Notes under the pieces: model-generated | Databases searched by the model: none | What the model was told of the DNA's origin: nothing | The model's input: only the letters and a program-made list of their open reading frames with translations | Assembly: GCA_964036275.1 (NCBI GenBank) | Contig: OZ038433.1 | Location: forward strand, 53,027,902 to 53,091,901 | From: Litoditis marina | Lineage: Eukaryota > Nematoda > Chromadorea > Rhabditida > Rhabditidae | Direction: 5' to 3' | Length of the DNA: 64,000 nt | Shown: positions 33,551 through 45,829 of the stretch, in pieces | Numbering within the stretch: the stretch's first letter is position 1 | How the letters are laid out: each line of letters opens with the position of its first letter | Program-made: the position numbers and the translations under genes

Positions 33551-35864
33551 ATCAAGGGAATCAGAAGTTGATAGATTCTTATTTAAAATTTGCTCATGTA
33601 ACTTACATGGCTACTTGAGCTTACAAAATACGGGCACAGGAAATATCGATATGTTTGATCTTTCTATATCTTGGTGACCTATTAAATGTTCCAATTAACA
33701 AAGCACAAGTCGTTAAGCAAGCACTCACCTCGAGTAACCAACAACCTCACGGTGGCCGACCAGAACGGAAGAACGATCTTTCTTTCCTCTGGAAAAGAAA
33801 ACCAATAATCTCAACGTGACTGCAGAAAATAAACACACTTGGGAGAAATACCTCCAAAGTTGACATGGAGCATGTCTAAAGACCACAATTCAGTAAAATT
33901 TTCCGAATAATCAGAAACATTCGAAAATCAAAAAAATGCTCCCATTCTGCCGAAATCAGGAAAATGGGTCTCATTTATTTTTGCAGCGAATGCTTTGCAA
34001 CGAGAGGTTTTTTAATAATTCAAAGGTTCACAGAATATAAATGACTTACATCGTTTGCAGAACACAAATTACAAAGTGATTCTAACAAATATGAAAAATA
34101 TGATGGAATAAGGTAGAAAATATAAGAAAAATGAAAAAAAACTGCCGCCATTTTCGCAGTTTTCCAGTCGCGGCAAAAATGCCGTCGTCGCCAAAATGCC
34201 GTCCGTATTTGACACAGCACAAGTGACAATTGACCGTAATATAAAATCTATTCCGTAAGCGAAACCTATACGCTGTTTTGTGTTGGATGCAGGAGAGAGA
34301 GAGATGATCTGAATCTACAAAGTAATAATGCTCTCTCTTCTATTAATTTGCTTCACCGATGCACAAAACTGACGAACTTGACAAAAGTTGTGAAAATTCG
34401 GGTATTTCTTTCATTTGTGTTCTGATTTCGTTTTCATTTTCTCACAGCTCAATGAGCTCAAAGGGTGGGCGTGATTTGAGATCTTTCAATAATCTTCTAA
34501 TATAAGGAACAATTTTGTCAGAAACGGAAATCATTTAGTGTAGATTGAAAACATGACTCTTTGTTTTTGGACGCAATTATTCCGAGTGGGGGTTTGCGTG
34601 GGGACTAAATAGACTATAGACATCTTGAAATGACAGAGTTTTTGTTGATTTGACGCAGTTTCTGTATATGATCTACCTTCATTTGATGATATCTTCCATC
34701 AAACAACAGAACATAAATAGTTCTACTAGCGTTTAGAGCACCGTCTTAGTTTGGATCCGAAATTAGTGCGTATCGTGGTAATATTCTATCACCTGAATAC
34801 TATTCTTCCATTCAATTACCGTCACTGGTAGTTATCGGCGTGATTGCACCTATAAGTCTTGCATATATTAGATCATTTCTAGAAATGCAAACAATGTATG
34901 TGTACGAATCATGAAAATTTCGTTAGAATTACATCATGTTCTAATGAAGTCTTTTGGCCGATGACAAACCATACACAGAATAAATGAAGTAATAAGGGAA
35001 GATTTGTGGAGACAGTGACACAAAACCCTTCTCGCGCTTTCATACCAACTTGCGCTCGTTGAATTCTGTTGTATCGGTGTAGCCACTAAGCATAACACAT
35101 CGTTCTTTATACTACACTCATGCATAAAGAGGACTGATAAATTAATCCCCTAGACTGTAATCAAAGAGTACAGCTAAATTTCAGAACTTTTTTTAGTTGT
35201 TGTCAACATTTCTATAATCCGCAAAACAGAAGCGGAGCAAATTAACTGTGTAGAGGCTGAAGGCAGATCAACAACAGGTCAATGTTTCAGACAACTAATG
35301 TCACGTACACCGCTGAGCACGGTGTGGTGAATCCACGAAGTGAACATGTTATCAGACAGTGAACAGATTGAATCGTTGTAGACACTGTAATACATACACT
35401 TGATCTACACACTCTCTTATCTGATGGCGATCCCGATCAAGCGATCCAATTATTCGTTTGATGTCTTTGTTGAAGAAGTGAGGAGCTATGTTCATTCTAG
35501 GGAAGCGAAACAAATGAATCGATTATCTCATAAATTGAAATGATGAACTCAGACGGGGTTTACAAATCTTGAATAAAAGGCATAATTTTGAGTTGATCTT
35601 TCCATGATCTACACAAAACTAACAGATTATTAACTAAATACACTTTTTTCATCAGTTAACGTTTGGTAAATGATGAATTTAATCTGAATGTAAATCTCAT
35701 ACATAATACTAGTCACAAAGTTCCACAACTTTTTTCTGTTGTTCAATTGACTATGATCCACATAACTGATTCAACGGAAGTTGATATCGAAAACTGATCT
35801 GCAACTAGATAAAAACGACTAAAGGAGAAACTGCGCAAAACTGTGAATTGAAGAGTAAAAGATG

Positions 35865-35935
35865 TCTGAGTGGTCAAGTGGTTAGCGTTTGGTCTTCGCT
35901 CCAAAGACCTGAGTTCGATACCCACTCGCCGCGGA
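35865..35935 (+). mobile_element. tRNA-like SINE head, family 1, 3' truncated
   Basis: TGGTCAAGTGG (35871-35881, A box), TTAGCGTTTGGTCTTCGCTC and AGTTCGATACC (35912-35922, B-box-like) sit at the same place in the body repeat as the element at 22.14 kb. The 3' body is replaced by body-repeat sequence (ACCCAATGTGCGATGCATGA) after about 35965. Confidence 0.55.
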
Positions 35936-38568
35936 ATCTGTCTAGCAGGACCTGGTCTCAAAGCTCACCCAATGTGCGATGCATGATAGAGTTCATTCCG
36001 TTTGCTATTTTAGTCCTCGATTTGGCCAAACACTGAGATACTCAAGCTACAATAACCAAGAGACTGTGTTGGTCAAAGAGACATAGACAGTCAACCTGCT
36101 CATCTACATGAGGTACTCAAGGTACAAGAACAGAGAAAATCGTTCAAAAACCTTGTTAAAACCACATAGTTCCACGTTGCTCGTTCCCTGTTCTTACAAA
36201 ACAACTACCAGGCATTTGGATTGACTGTTCATTATTTGGTACCGAATCGTGCTGTTCAAATACGTGACTTTATCCACTTTACTCAAAACTATACATTGTT
36301 GTGCAGTTTATCCGTCCATTTCACCTGTACTTTCGTTGACTTAGTTATGCAGATTATGGTTAATTGAACAACAAAAGCAGTGGTGATACTTTGTGACCAG
36401 TATAATGTATTGTATAGGTATATTCAAGTTCATATTCTCAGTTACTGAACGTTCTCAAATAATGAACCAAATCAATCCAAATGCCTGGTAGTTGTTCTGT
36501 ACGAACATGGGAAGATCAACTTGAAACCTTGGGTTTTCCACAGGATTTGTGCATCTGAGTTTATCATTTCAATTCATGAGATGATCGATTCATTCGTTTT
36601 GCTTTTCCTGGAATGAGCAATGGCCTCACTTCTTCAACGAAGACAGCAAACGAATAATTGGGTCGCTTGATCGGGATCGCCATCAGATAAGAGAGTAGAT
36701 CAAGTGTATGTATTACAGTGTTGACCACAATTCAATGGGTAGGTTTACCTGTTTTGTAACCGCACAATGTGGAGCCGTGTACGTGACATATAATAGTTGT
36801 CTGAAACATTGACCTGTTGTTGATCTGTCTATAAGCCTCTACACAGTAAATTTGCTCCGCTTCTGTTTGGCGGACTATAGAAATGTGGACAACAAATAAA
36901 AAACGTTCCGACATTCACCTTGACTTTTCGATTGTAGTCTTCAGGACTAATTTTATAGTCTAATCTCTTCAATCATTGTAGCATGAATAACGCCGAGTTG
37001 TGCCTAGTAGCTACAGCGATGCAACTGAATTCATTGAGCTCAAGTTGATATGAAAGCGCGAGAAAGGGTTTTTGCCGTTGTCTCCCTATTAACTTCCGAT
37101 ATTACCATTCCGAATCGGGTTTGTCACCAGTCGAATCGGGTTTGTCACCGGCTTGTTGTTGATATTTCTAGAGTTGATCCAAACTACTCATGACTCAGAA
37201 TTGCGAAATGGTACTTGACAGGAATTTCATCGAAAACGGAGTAGAGGATCATCTGTATTTAAATATTACAACGACATGTTCCTTGTGAGAATAGTTTTGT
37301 TTTCTCTCCGAGGTGAACCGCACGGCTATATAGGCCGATACAGATATTTCAACTGCTTTCACAAGTACATTATGTATAATCGTGAAACATGAGAATTATT
37401 TCCTTGTGAGAATAGTTTTGTTCTCTCTTTGTTCAGAACTTTTCTTGTCAGAGAACAGCATCCAAGTCTCATCTTTCTAAAACTTCTTTAATAACCAAAT
37501 GTCGGTCGTGAGATCTTTCAAGAATATAATTCTACAAAATCTACAAAACTACGTCAACATGATGTGAGTTCATCGAGTCCCCACGTAAACTCACTCCCAC
37601 ACTGAAGAACTGCGTCTAAAAAGCAAAGAACCATGTATACAATCAACACAAATTGACTCCTGTTTTAGACAAAATCATTTCCCATATTACAAGATTATGG
37701 CAGATGACAAATCACACCCACATTTCGAGCTATTCGAGCTTTAAGAGAAAAACATTTAGCAACTTAGTAGTAACACGATGAGATTTGTGTTTTGGTACCC
37801 GTGCACAGTGATCATACCGTTTTCCTTTCTCACAACTTCTGTCAAGTATCACAGATTTGTGATTCGCTAAAACATATCTGAAAAGTCAATATCATCATTT
37901 TCTCTCCTTTTTCCCCTTCTCAAAAATATATAAGAATTGTACTGTATGATTTCGGAACGACTGGTTGAGCCGTGCACACTTAGTATCCATCCACAATAAC
38001 GTGTGGTGTAATTCATCTGCACATACCTTGATGTTGTGCTAGAGTGCGTATTTGACTACGTTATGTTTGTCTTATCTTTGAACCGGCAAGGTATTGTTAA
38101 ACATTTGAGTGTTTTCCGACTGTCGGAAATGACATTGCTTCACTTGAATGATTCGACCAGAGTTTATACGTGGTGTACTTCTTACTCAGTAATTGGAGAT
38201 CAGTATTTGGTCTTATACGAAAAAAATAACAACGCACGAAACTTGTTGTTTCTGTAATATGTGTAACTTGTTTTGTTTGTTTGATAGTTATTTTCTCACA
38301 GAAATCAATACTATCTATTGATAACCTGAATGTGAAGAGAAGTCCGGTTTTTCCTGGAGACTCTAATAATTATTTAGTCGAAAAAATGAAATTCACGATT
38401 TCAGAATTGGTCTCCATTATAGTTCAGAATTCTGAACTGAGGCGGGGCTAGAGGCGTGGCTCTGAGATTCCGCTATGGCGGGATACACACTATTGGAGCA
38501 AAGCATCCGTTGCCACGGTCTCCTCACATTAGCTACACAGCGAAACTCACAGCTACCGTACTCTCATC

Positions 38569-38673
38569 ATGATGCATATTGGTTGGTCCGGAGATGTAGA
38601 ACTCCAGTCGCGCCCTACTCGATTCTCAAGGAAATCGTCCTCATCTAGAATTCGTCGTACCAAAAACATCTGA
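38569..38673 (+). CDS. Small-ORF module, copy E: 34-residue hypothetical peptide, TATA lost
   Basis: The peptide is identical to copy A as I read it (core HIGWSGDVELQSRPTR, end SSSRIRRTKNI). The promoter differs: where A has CCGCTATAAAAGCGGG, E has CCGCTATGGCGGG, so the TATA box is deleted while the GC box remains. If A is transcribed, E probably is not, or uses another start. Confidence 0.35.
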   Translation: MMHIGWSGDVELQSRPTRFSRKSSSSRIRRTKNI

Positions 38674-39196
38674 ATCCTACTGTTATCCGATGTGAATCTT
38701 GATTTGATCATATCGGTTACTGTAGATTCTCCGAGATATTCTATTCCAATGGACGTTCATATTGGCTCGGGTCACGAATTTTGAAGAACGGGTTCAGCTA
38801 CATCTACACAGGATCTCATTACATGTTCTGATTTACGAATTGTTAAATAAATTATATTGCTTACAGAGTGTTTGTATTGTCCCAATTCACAACAAGCGAA
38901 CTAATCATGGTTCTCAACAAAAATTCAGACAACCCAACAGAAATATACATGATCAGCCGTTTTTTGTTTGGAATGAATCCATGATGTCTTTATCCTCGGT
39001 TGTTGGGATGAATAGATTCGGTTCAACAAAGCTGCTGCTCGTCGGAATATTATGAGCGTGTGACAGGGCCACAATACCCCTTTCATCATCTGAATTTTTC
39101 TTATTTCATTTCTCCAATCGGAGTGCCACATCCAACAATGTGGAAAGTCACGTAGTCACGTGTTGAATCGCGAGTAAATCTATTATATACTGATAG

Positions 39197-39839
39197 GCAA
39201 TTGTACAGTCACGTGAAACATGTTGAACACAGCAGAACTCTTTAGAATGCTAAGTTTACGTGACTATTCTATTTACTTCAAGTATACTGCGAAAAAGCGA
39301 TGAGTGTGTTGCGAGAGGTTGGTTGCGGAGAAGAATGGTCATTCACTACATGAACATTCGCTTTTAAACCACGAGGTATACTAGAAGTTAATTGATTAGT
39401 TATGTAAAATAAGCATTCTAATGAGTCATGGTGCACTTTGTAATTGCACGTTTCTGAGTTCTGCTGTGTTTGACATGTTCCACGTGACAGTGCCATTGAC
39501 TAACAGAATAGAGAATTCCAGTCAAACGCAAAACTATGGTGTTTCAGTTGTTAACTACTTGGAAACACATAACATAAGCGTTCAGATTCTGAATTAAGAC
39601 GCTGCAATCTAAATGATTCTCAAAATCGATCCCAGATTTTCAATATTTTTTTCAATATATTTTTGTGTTATCAGATTTTCAAACATTCAATTTTTAAGAT
39701 CCCATAGAAATACAATGTGAACACTGGTGATTAATTATTTGAAACTTCAGAAAAATTATGATGGAGAATATGGGATCTCAAAAAAATTAATGATTGAAAA
39801 TCTGGATCGATTTGAAGAATTATGTACATTGCAGCGTCT
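39197..39839. mobile_element. Second-block copies of the two MITEs at 8.2-8.8 kb
   Basis: The GTCACGTG-ended element is at about 39198-39498 and the AGACGCTGCAAT-ended element at 39597-39839, each with only a few changes. They were present before the duplication. Confidence 0.65.
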
Positions 39840-42800
39840 TGTATGGTCACGCAACTGACTCACTAACTCACAGAAGAGTTGTTCACATCAAATTGAGCTA
39901 TTTAGTGGAGTGACCTTACTTACGTTGTAGTATATTGCATGCACCATCAACGACTTGATTTCCAAACCGCCGCAATATCTAAAAACAAACACAAAAGTAG
40001 AGAAAACCGTCCTTCACCGAAGGCTCTCTCTCCTATCAGACAGTACTCTGGCTATAGTAAGAAAAACTGACTGGCTTGCTGCAAAAGAGTCCTGGAAAGA
40101 GTTCAAAAAGCAAGCGCTGCATTGGTTTTTATGTTTTTTTTGCCAAGATTTATTTTGCCGCTCCATGTGAATACCGGATGAATTTAAATCTTCGCACGGG
40201 GTTTCAAAACTAAATCCCCTATGATTTTGAAGCGTATTAAAATTAATTATCTAATTTAATCCTCACAAGTAGTTAGACCAACTCTGTCGTGTGCGAGTTG
40301 TACTATGGAATTAAGGTTTAAAATCCAACAAGCTAAGCATAATATAATTCAGTTACATAATTATTGGACAGTAACGGCGAGGTGGTGGTCAGCAGTAAAT
40401 CAGGAAATTGGCGAGACCTGCGTCATAGTTAGCCCATTGAACTTGGTCCACCAACCTTCCAAGTTTTTTGAAGATTGTTAAAATCGTCTCAAAGATCAAA
40501 ATAGCAACAAACAGAGTCATCATGCATCGCTCATTGTGATGGACCAAATTAAAGAAAATGGGACGCTAACTACGTAGGGAAAAAACGGCTGCTACGTAGT
40601 AAGAGTCGTCAGTTTCTTTACAGGATTATCTCAATTCGAGCTACTGACGCCGTGACGAAAAACTCGGTACATCTTGCAAGTGATACTTAATGATGACTCA
40701 TTAGAGCACATAACTATTAGATAAACTTTGCAAACTAACACCACTCGCCGCGATACAGATCTATCTCGCGAACCGCATGAGCTGGTACACTAGAAGTAAC
40801 AGATTTGTGCACGTTGTCATTGCACGTTCTTGAGTTTCGCTGTGTTTTACATGTTTTACGTGGCTGTGCAATGGACTAACAGTACAACAAAGCTTACCCA
40901 TGCCTATCTCCACTTTCTACGGACAGTCCTTCCACGGTTGATACCAATACTATGCAATTTATTTGAAAATTCACAACGAAATGAACAACAGATGAAATGA
41001 GCCGTACACAATATTATTTTTTGCAATACTCGGTAGAATTGTGGAAAAATTTCCAGGGAATATCGTGTATGTTTCGAAGAGAGCATCTCGCATTTTGCTC
41101 TGTTTTCGTGGGTCCACGTGGATTTTAGATAAATCATGTTTTGCACGAGTTTTTTTCTTGTTCAGATCTGATTCTTGAAATTGCATTGAATTTGAATTTA
41201 ATCCTCACTAGTGCCTGAGCAGATGTGTCGTGTATAAATCGCACTATAGGATTACGCTCAAGAACTAACAATGTCGGTAAGAAGTGTAATAAAAAACATA
41301 TATTATACAAGAAATGAATCAACAAATTAACGGAGATGGAGAAGGAGAAACGAAAGAATGTGAAATGGGAAAAAATGTAGAAAAAATAAGACTGGAAGAG
41401 TCTAGTCGAGTGAGATTCGAAACAAAAATAAGAAAACACCGAGAAAAAACCAGTTCCGGAATATGATCACACATGCACTTCTCCATCTCCAAACTATTTT
41501 TCACAATATGTGGAGGTCAAAGTGTCAACATAGGCTAATACATGTGAAGCTCAGAGAGGTACTGCAAACTAGAAAAACGGAGAAAGAGTATGGAAAGTGG
41601 TACGTTTTGCCTCTACCCATGCCTATCTCCACTCTCTACGGACAGTCCTTCCACGGTTGATATACTATGCAATTTATTGAAAAATTCTCAACGAAATGAA
41701 CAACAGATAAAATGGGCCGTACACAACCCCTATTCGAAGCTCGGAGAGACGCGAAAGGGAAAAGACTGTTCATTACACATTAATGCACACCGACTTTGTA
41801 CTGACTGTGATACTGTTCTAGTAGTATATACAGTCAGAACGCTGCTCATCATTCTGTGTCATTATGAATGGTATATATTTCATGAATATTTCATAAGTTA
41901 GCAGTTTCTAACCATCTGATGTTGTGCACAAAATATCGCAGTGATGTTTTCAGGATTTCTGGATAACCGATTTTTTTCTATTGCTGATTTTTTCGAGTGA
42001 ACCGAAGTCTTCCGTACATTGTGCAGTGACAGTACACGATAAATTCAAACGTTATGGAAATTTATACCCCAATTCAATTCTCGAGTGACAGGGATCAAAC
42101 TACAAATACGGCGGTATGAAACAAAACTTTCATATTGATGTCCTCAGAGAAGATTGCTCCAGAACAACTTTCAGTGTGTTGCTTAAAGTTGTAGTTTGTC
42201 TACGGTCGCCTGCAGCCGTCTTCTTCTTTTTATTCGTTCTTCTGTTTGTTCTGCAGCACACGGTGTACTTATTCAAAAACGTGTGTTACGTACTAGAATT
42301 TCCCGGTATCTTTACCAGCTTATCCAGTTTGAGCTAGTGACGCCGTGATGCGATTTGGCTAATACTGAAATATAGGTATCTCAGGCAGTACGAAGTGATT
42401 CACAATGAAGTTGTACTTTTGAAAAATGAATATTAGATCAGATTTGTGATGAGTTTAAGCTGAATCTAAAGTATGTTGGTTCCGGCTGAACGTTTGAATA
42501 TCGCAATTCATAAGATTTCAGTCTCCATGTTCCGCTGTCTATGAACCTCGGCATGTCTATGAATCCGCCGAAACGTTGCCACTCAAATATTACCATCAAC
42601 TGCACCTCGGGTTCGGTTCAGCAAACAAACTCGTTTCAGAAATAGATTTTTGATAAATCGACAAATAATGTAGTTTTAGATTTGGCGTATTTCAACCTGG
42701 GTGACCGTGAAGGAACTCCATACTGGAACAATATGACGTGAATGAATGAAGATTGAACCTTGAACTCTTTATTGTAAATAATCGCACCAGCCAGATACAA

Positions 42801-44930
42801 ACGCAAACTACCTCCAGAGAGTAGTGAGGGAAAACAACAATTGACATGACACATGTGTTGGTAAAACAACTTGTCGCCGTGTTGTTGCCAAAAAAATTCT
42901 ACATAAAACACCCGGCCATTTAAAATGTAAAAGGGTAATTTTTTGTTTCAGAAAAAAATGTGAATCTGACCACCCAATGGTTCTAACTTTATGTACCGAA
43001 AATTTACACTTTTTTTTTTCAGAAATGGATACTATTGGAATATCAGGTCTATGATGTTAACAATCAGCAAATGCCTCTAGCCACGTCAATGTGTAAACGA
43101 TTCTCGTCAAAATGCAGGAACAAATGCCAATTCTGAATGCTAAACACAAAAATCGCCTATCTCGGTTGATAGCTACAAAAGTGTCTATATGAGTGATGTT
43201 CATTTCTATCCCCACTCCCACATTTTTCTACATCTTTCTTAAATTATAATATTTGAAAAGATTATGCAATCTGGAGATGACATTTCGGAAAAAAAAAGAA
43301 ATTGAAAGTTGAAAACAATTGGAGAGTCAATTCTCAACAGATCTTACGAGGATCGATAAAATTTATATCTCGTGCCCGTGTAATGTAACTAATGAAACTA
43401 AAATTGTAATTAAATGCGTGCCAATGACAGTCAAGATCTTAGGTTGGCGGACTATGAGAAAAACCCAATTAGGTTTTATCTGCGTGTTGGAGAATGTATT
43501 TTCTGGGTTTGAGTTTGATCTATGATAGTTGTGAGACAGCTTTTGAACACAACAAAATAATGATCACAATCACAACGGTTCAGAAACAGATGAGTGGAGC
43601 ACGACAAGATCAATTTAAAAACACAACGACCTATGAATTAATTGTGTTCAAGCAGTATATGATCTACATTCTCCTAGATATCATCATCGAAAAAATATAG
43701 GTTTTCGCTCAATGTATTTTTTTTAAGTTGCTAAGTTTGTTTGATTTATGGAGCTATTGAATGTTCGACTCTACAACCGTGTCTCCATTTAGAAACAATA
43801 TGCTTGCGTTGTAAATTTCAAGCTTTCTACCACATACTTTGACTTTCGCAACATTTCAACGCAACATACACACATCGGGACCAGTTCAGTTTTAGTTCGT
43901 ATTTAGTTCAAATGATTTGTTATTATCTTCTCCTGTTTTGCAAGAATCTATTTTGTACCCAATTGGGTCTAATAATAGAATCTGAAAATGTCGGAAAAGC
44001 TCATGGATGAGTGGGGAATTACAAACATCACTCAGATGTAAGCGTATTGTAGCGACCAAAGTTGGAAGTAATGTTCACGTATGGGGCTTAGACATTTGTT
44101 TTGCTCCTAAAATGATGAGAGAGTTTCTAGATTGACGTAAACAGACCATCCAGTTCAATATCAAGAAAAATACACCGATCTTTGCCATAAAGAATGATAT
44201 ATAAGATCAAACCCGGAGAGGTCGGATGAAAATCATTTCATTGTAATACTTGAATTGTATTGTAAAAATATATTTTAGTTTCTCATCTACGGACCCCACC
44301 CCTCTACGGATACTACATTGTAAATACTCTCTTGGTTGTATTTGTATGTATAAAGTAACACACGGCTGAAATAGTTGCCGTAAAAGATAAGTTAGTAGTA
44401 GTTAGTAATAAAGCACGGAAATAACAAGTAACTCTTTATAGTTTCTATACTATACCTGGACTTTCGGAATTCGTTCGATAATTTCATTTCCTATTCTAGA
44501 TCTAAAGAAGATGTAGTGTTTTTTTTGAGGAAACTTTTTTTTCAACTTTTGTTTCCTTGTAGTTTTACAAACACTACTCGAAGAGTGTTTCTTCGATCCA
44601 AGTTTCTCGTGATACTGTTTTTTAATGTCTCACGAAGTGGTTGAGCTGAAAGCAACCTACTGACCTACGCTTCTGGTTTTTGTATTCCTTTCCCATATGA
44701 GTCTTCTTCAGTGGCAATGAGTCGACTTTCACGGATTGAATGAGTGCCAGATCGAACTGCGTTCAAATGTACTTCACGTTCTATATATATATATATATTT
44801 TTTTTTTTAAACTTTTATTCTCTAATACTACATTGATACGTTTGTTTAGATAAATGGCAGGAACCGTAAAGCTGATAAAAAGATTTTCGTGATTTTTTTA
44901 GATCAACTTGTGAGTTGCAAATTCTAAACG
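39840..44930. other. Second-block DNA without recognised gene
   Basis: Equivalent to 8822-14100. It includes the mosaic of reverse body-repeat and SINE fragments (about 40560-41270) and a TA microsatellite (about 44782-44800). No gene is supported. Confidence 0.4.
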
Positions 44931-44937
44931 GCTATAG

Positions 44938-45128
44938 TCGACGCCAAAGTAGAGACGGGAGGGTACTGTACATCTCACTTTACGCTGTTTAAGCACGCAT
45001 CTCTTCGATTCCGAAGCTTGCCGGTTGTATTCGCTAATAGTGGTTCGCGCCCTGCTACGGAACTTTGTCTCGCAAGTTCGGTTCCGGCGAGAGACAGACA
45101 TTTATAAAATCGGCATCCACTATACGAA
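44938..45128 (+). mobile_element. Second-block copy of SINE family 2
   Basis: Matches 14100-14290 almost exactly (GGGAGGGTACTGTACATCTC, GTTCGGTTCCGGCGAGAG). Confidence 0.55.
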
Positions 45129-45525
45129 AGTTGAGGTTTGTAGTTCATACTCACACTCAATGAACTCGTTATTATTGAAGAACTATACTGTGTTTTTCGA
45201 GAGAAGCCACCGAGGTAATTTCACTACATGAATTTCATCTTGGAATCAGACCTGTAGTTCATGAAACGTAAAGAATAACTGAGAACTACAAATGTTATCG
45301 ATTGAACTTTTACTGAGTTTTTGTTTTCTGCTGTGTTACATCAACCTAAGTAGTTAGGGAATTACAAGTATGATGTATTTGTGACTAAAATCTAGGCGGA
45401 GCCATGGGGCGTGGCAACAAAAACTTCTATAAAAGAGCTCAAGAGACAACTGGGGCAAAGCATCCGTTCCCACGGTCTCTTCACATTAGCTACACCGCAG
45501 AACTCACAGCTACCGTACTCTCATC

Positions 45526-45630
45526 ATGATTCATATTGGTTGGTCCGGTGATGCAGAACTCCAGTCGCGCCCTACTCGATATTCGAGAAACTCGTCCTCT
45601 GTCCGAAGCCGTCGTACGAAAAACGTCTGA
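45526..45630 (+). CDS. Small-ORF module, copy F: 34-residue hypothetical peptide
   Basis: Partner of copy B, with core HIGWSGDAELQSRPTR and end SSSVRSRRTKNV, then TGA. GGGGCGTGGC and TATAAAAG (near 45430) are intact. It differs from B mainly near the C-terminus. Confidence 0.4.
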   Translation: MIHIGWSGDAELQSRPTRYSRNSSSVRSRRTKNV

Positions 45631-45829
45631 ATCATACCGTAACCCGATAACAATGAGTATTTGATCTCACGGGTTACTGTACATTCTACGATATATTCTA
45701 TTCCAATGGACGTTTCCATTGGCTCGGGTCACGGATTATGAAGAACGGGTTCAACGAAAGTTTCATCTACACAAGATCTCATTATGTGTTTTTATTCATG
45801 AATTGTTATATAAATTATTACGCTTCTAA

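Larger units (their letters stand above)
32140..34255. other. Insertion-like island inside the body repeat
   Basis: About 2.1 kb without body-repeat landmarks. It holds a tRNA-like sequence (32200-32285), a hairpin (32771-32935) and a family-2 SINE (33350-33550). The rest is AT-rich with no recognised gene. A patch near 34140-34205 repeats short GCCG/GGCA words. The borders are approximate. Confidence 0.5.
31830..36060 (+). repeat. Further forward body-repeat copy, interrupted at about 32140-34255
   Basis: GATGGAGACCAATTCTGAAT through CATTTCCGACAGTTGTTAAA (31840-32110) continues at 34260 with TGTTTTGTGTTGGATGCAGG, AAAGGGTGGGCGTGATTTGA (34459), TACCGTCACTGGTAGTTATC (34818), GTGTAGCCACTAAGCATAAC (35076) and GTTGATATCGAAAAC (35779). 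The small-ORF module expected just before 31830 is missing, so the join there is a deletion or recombination point. Confidence 0.65.
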
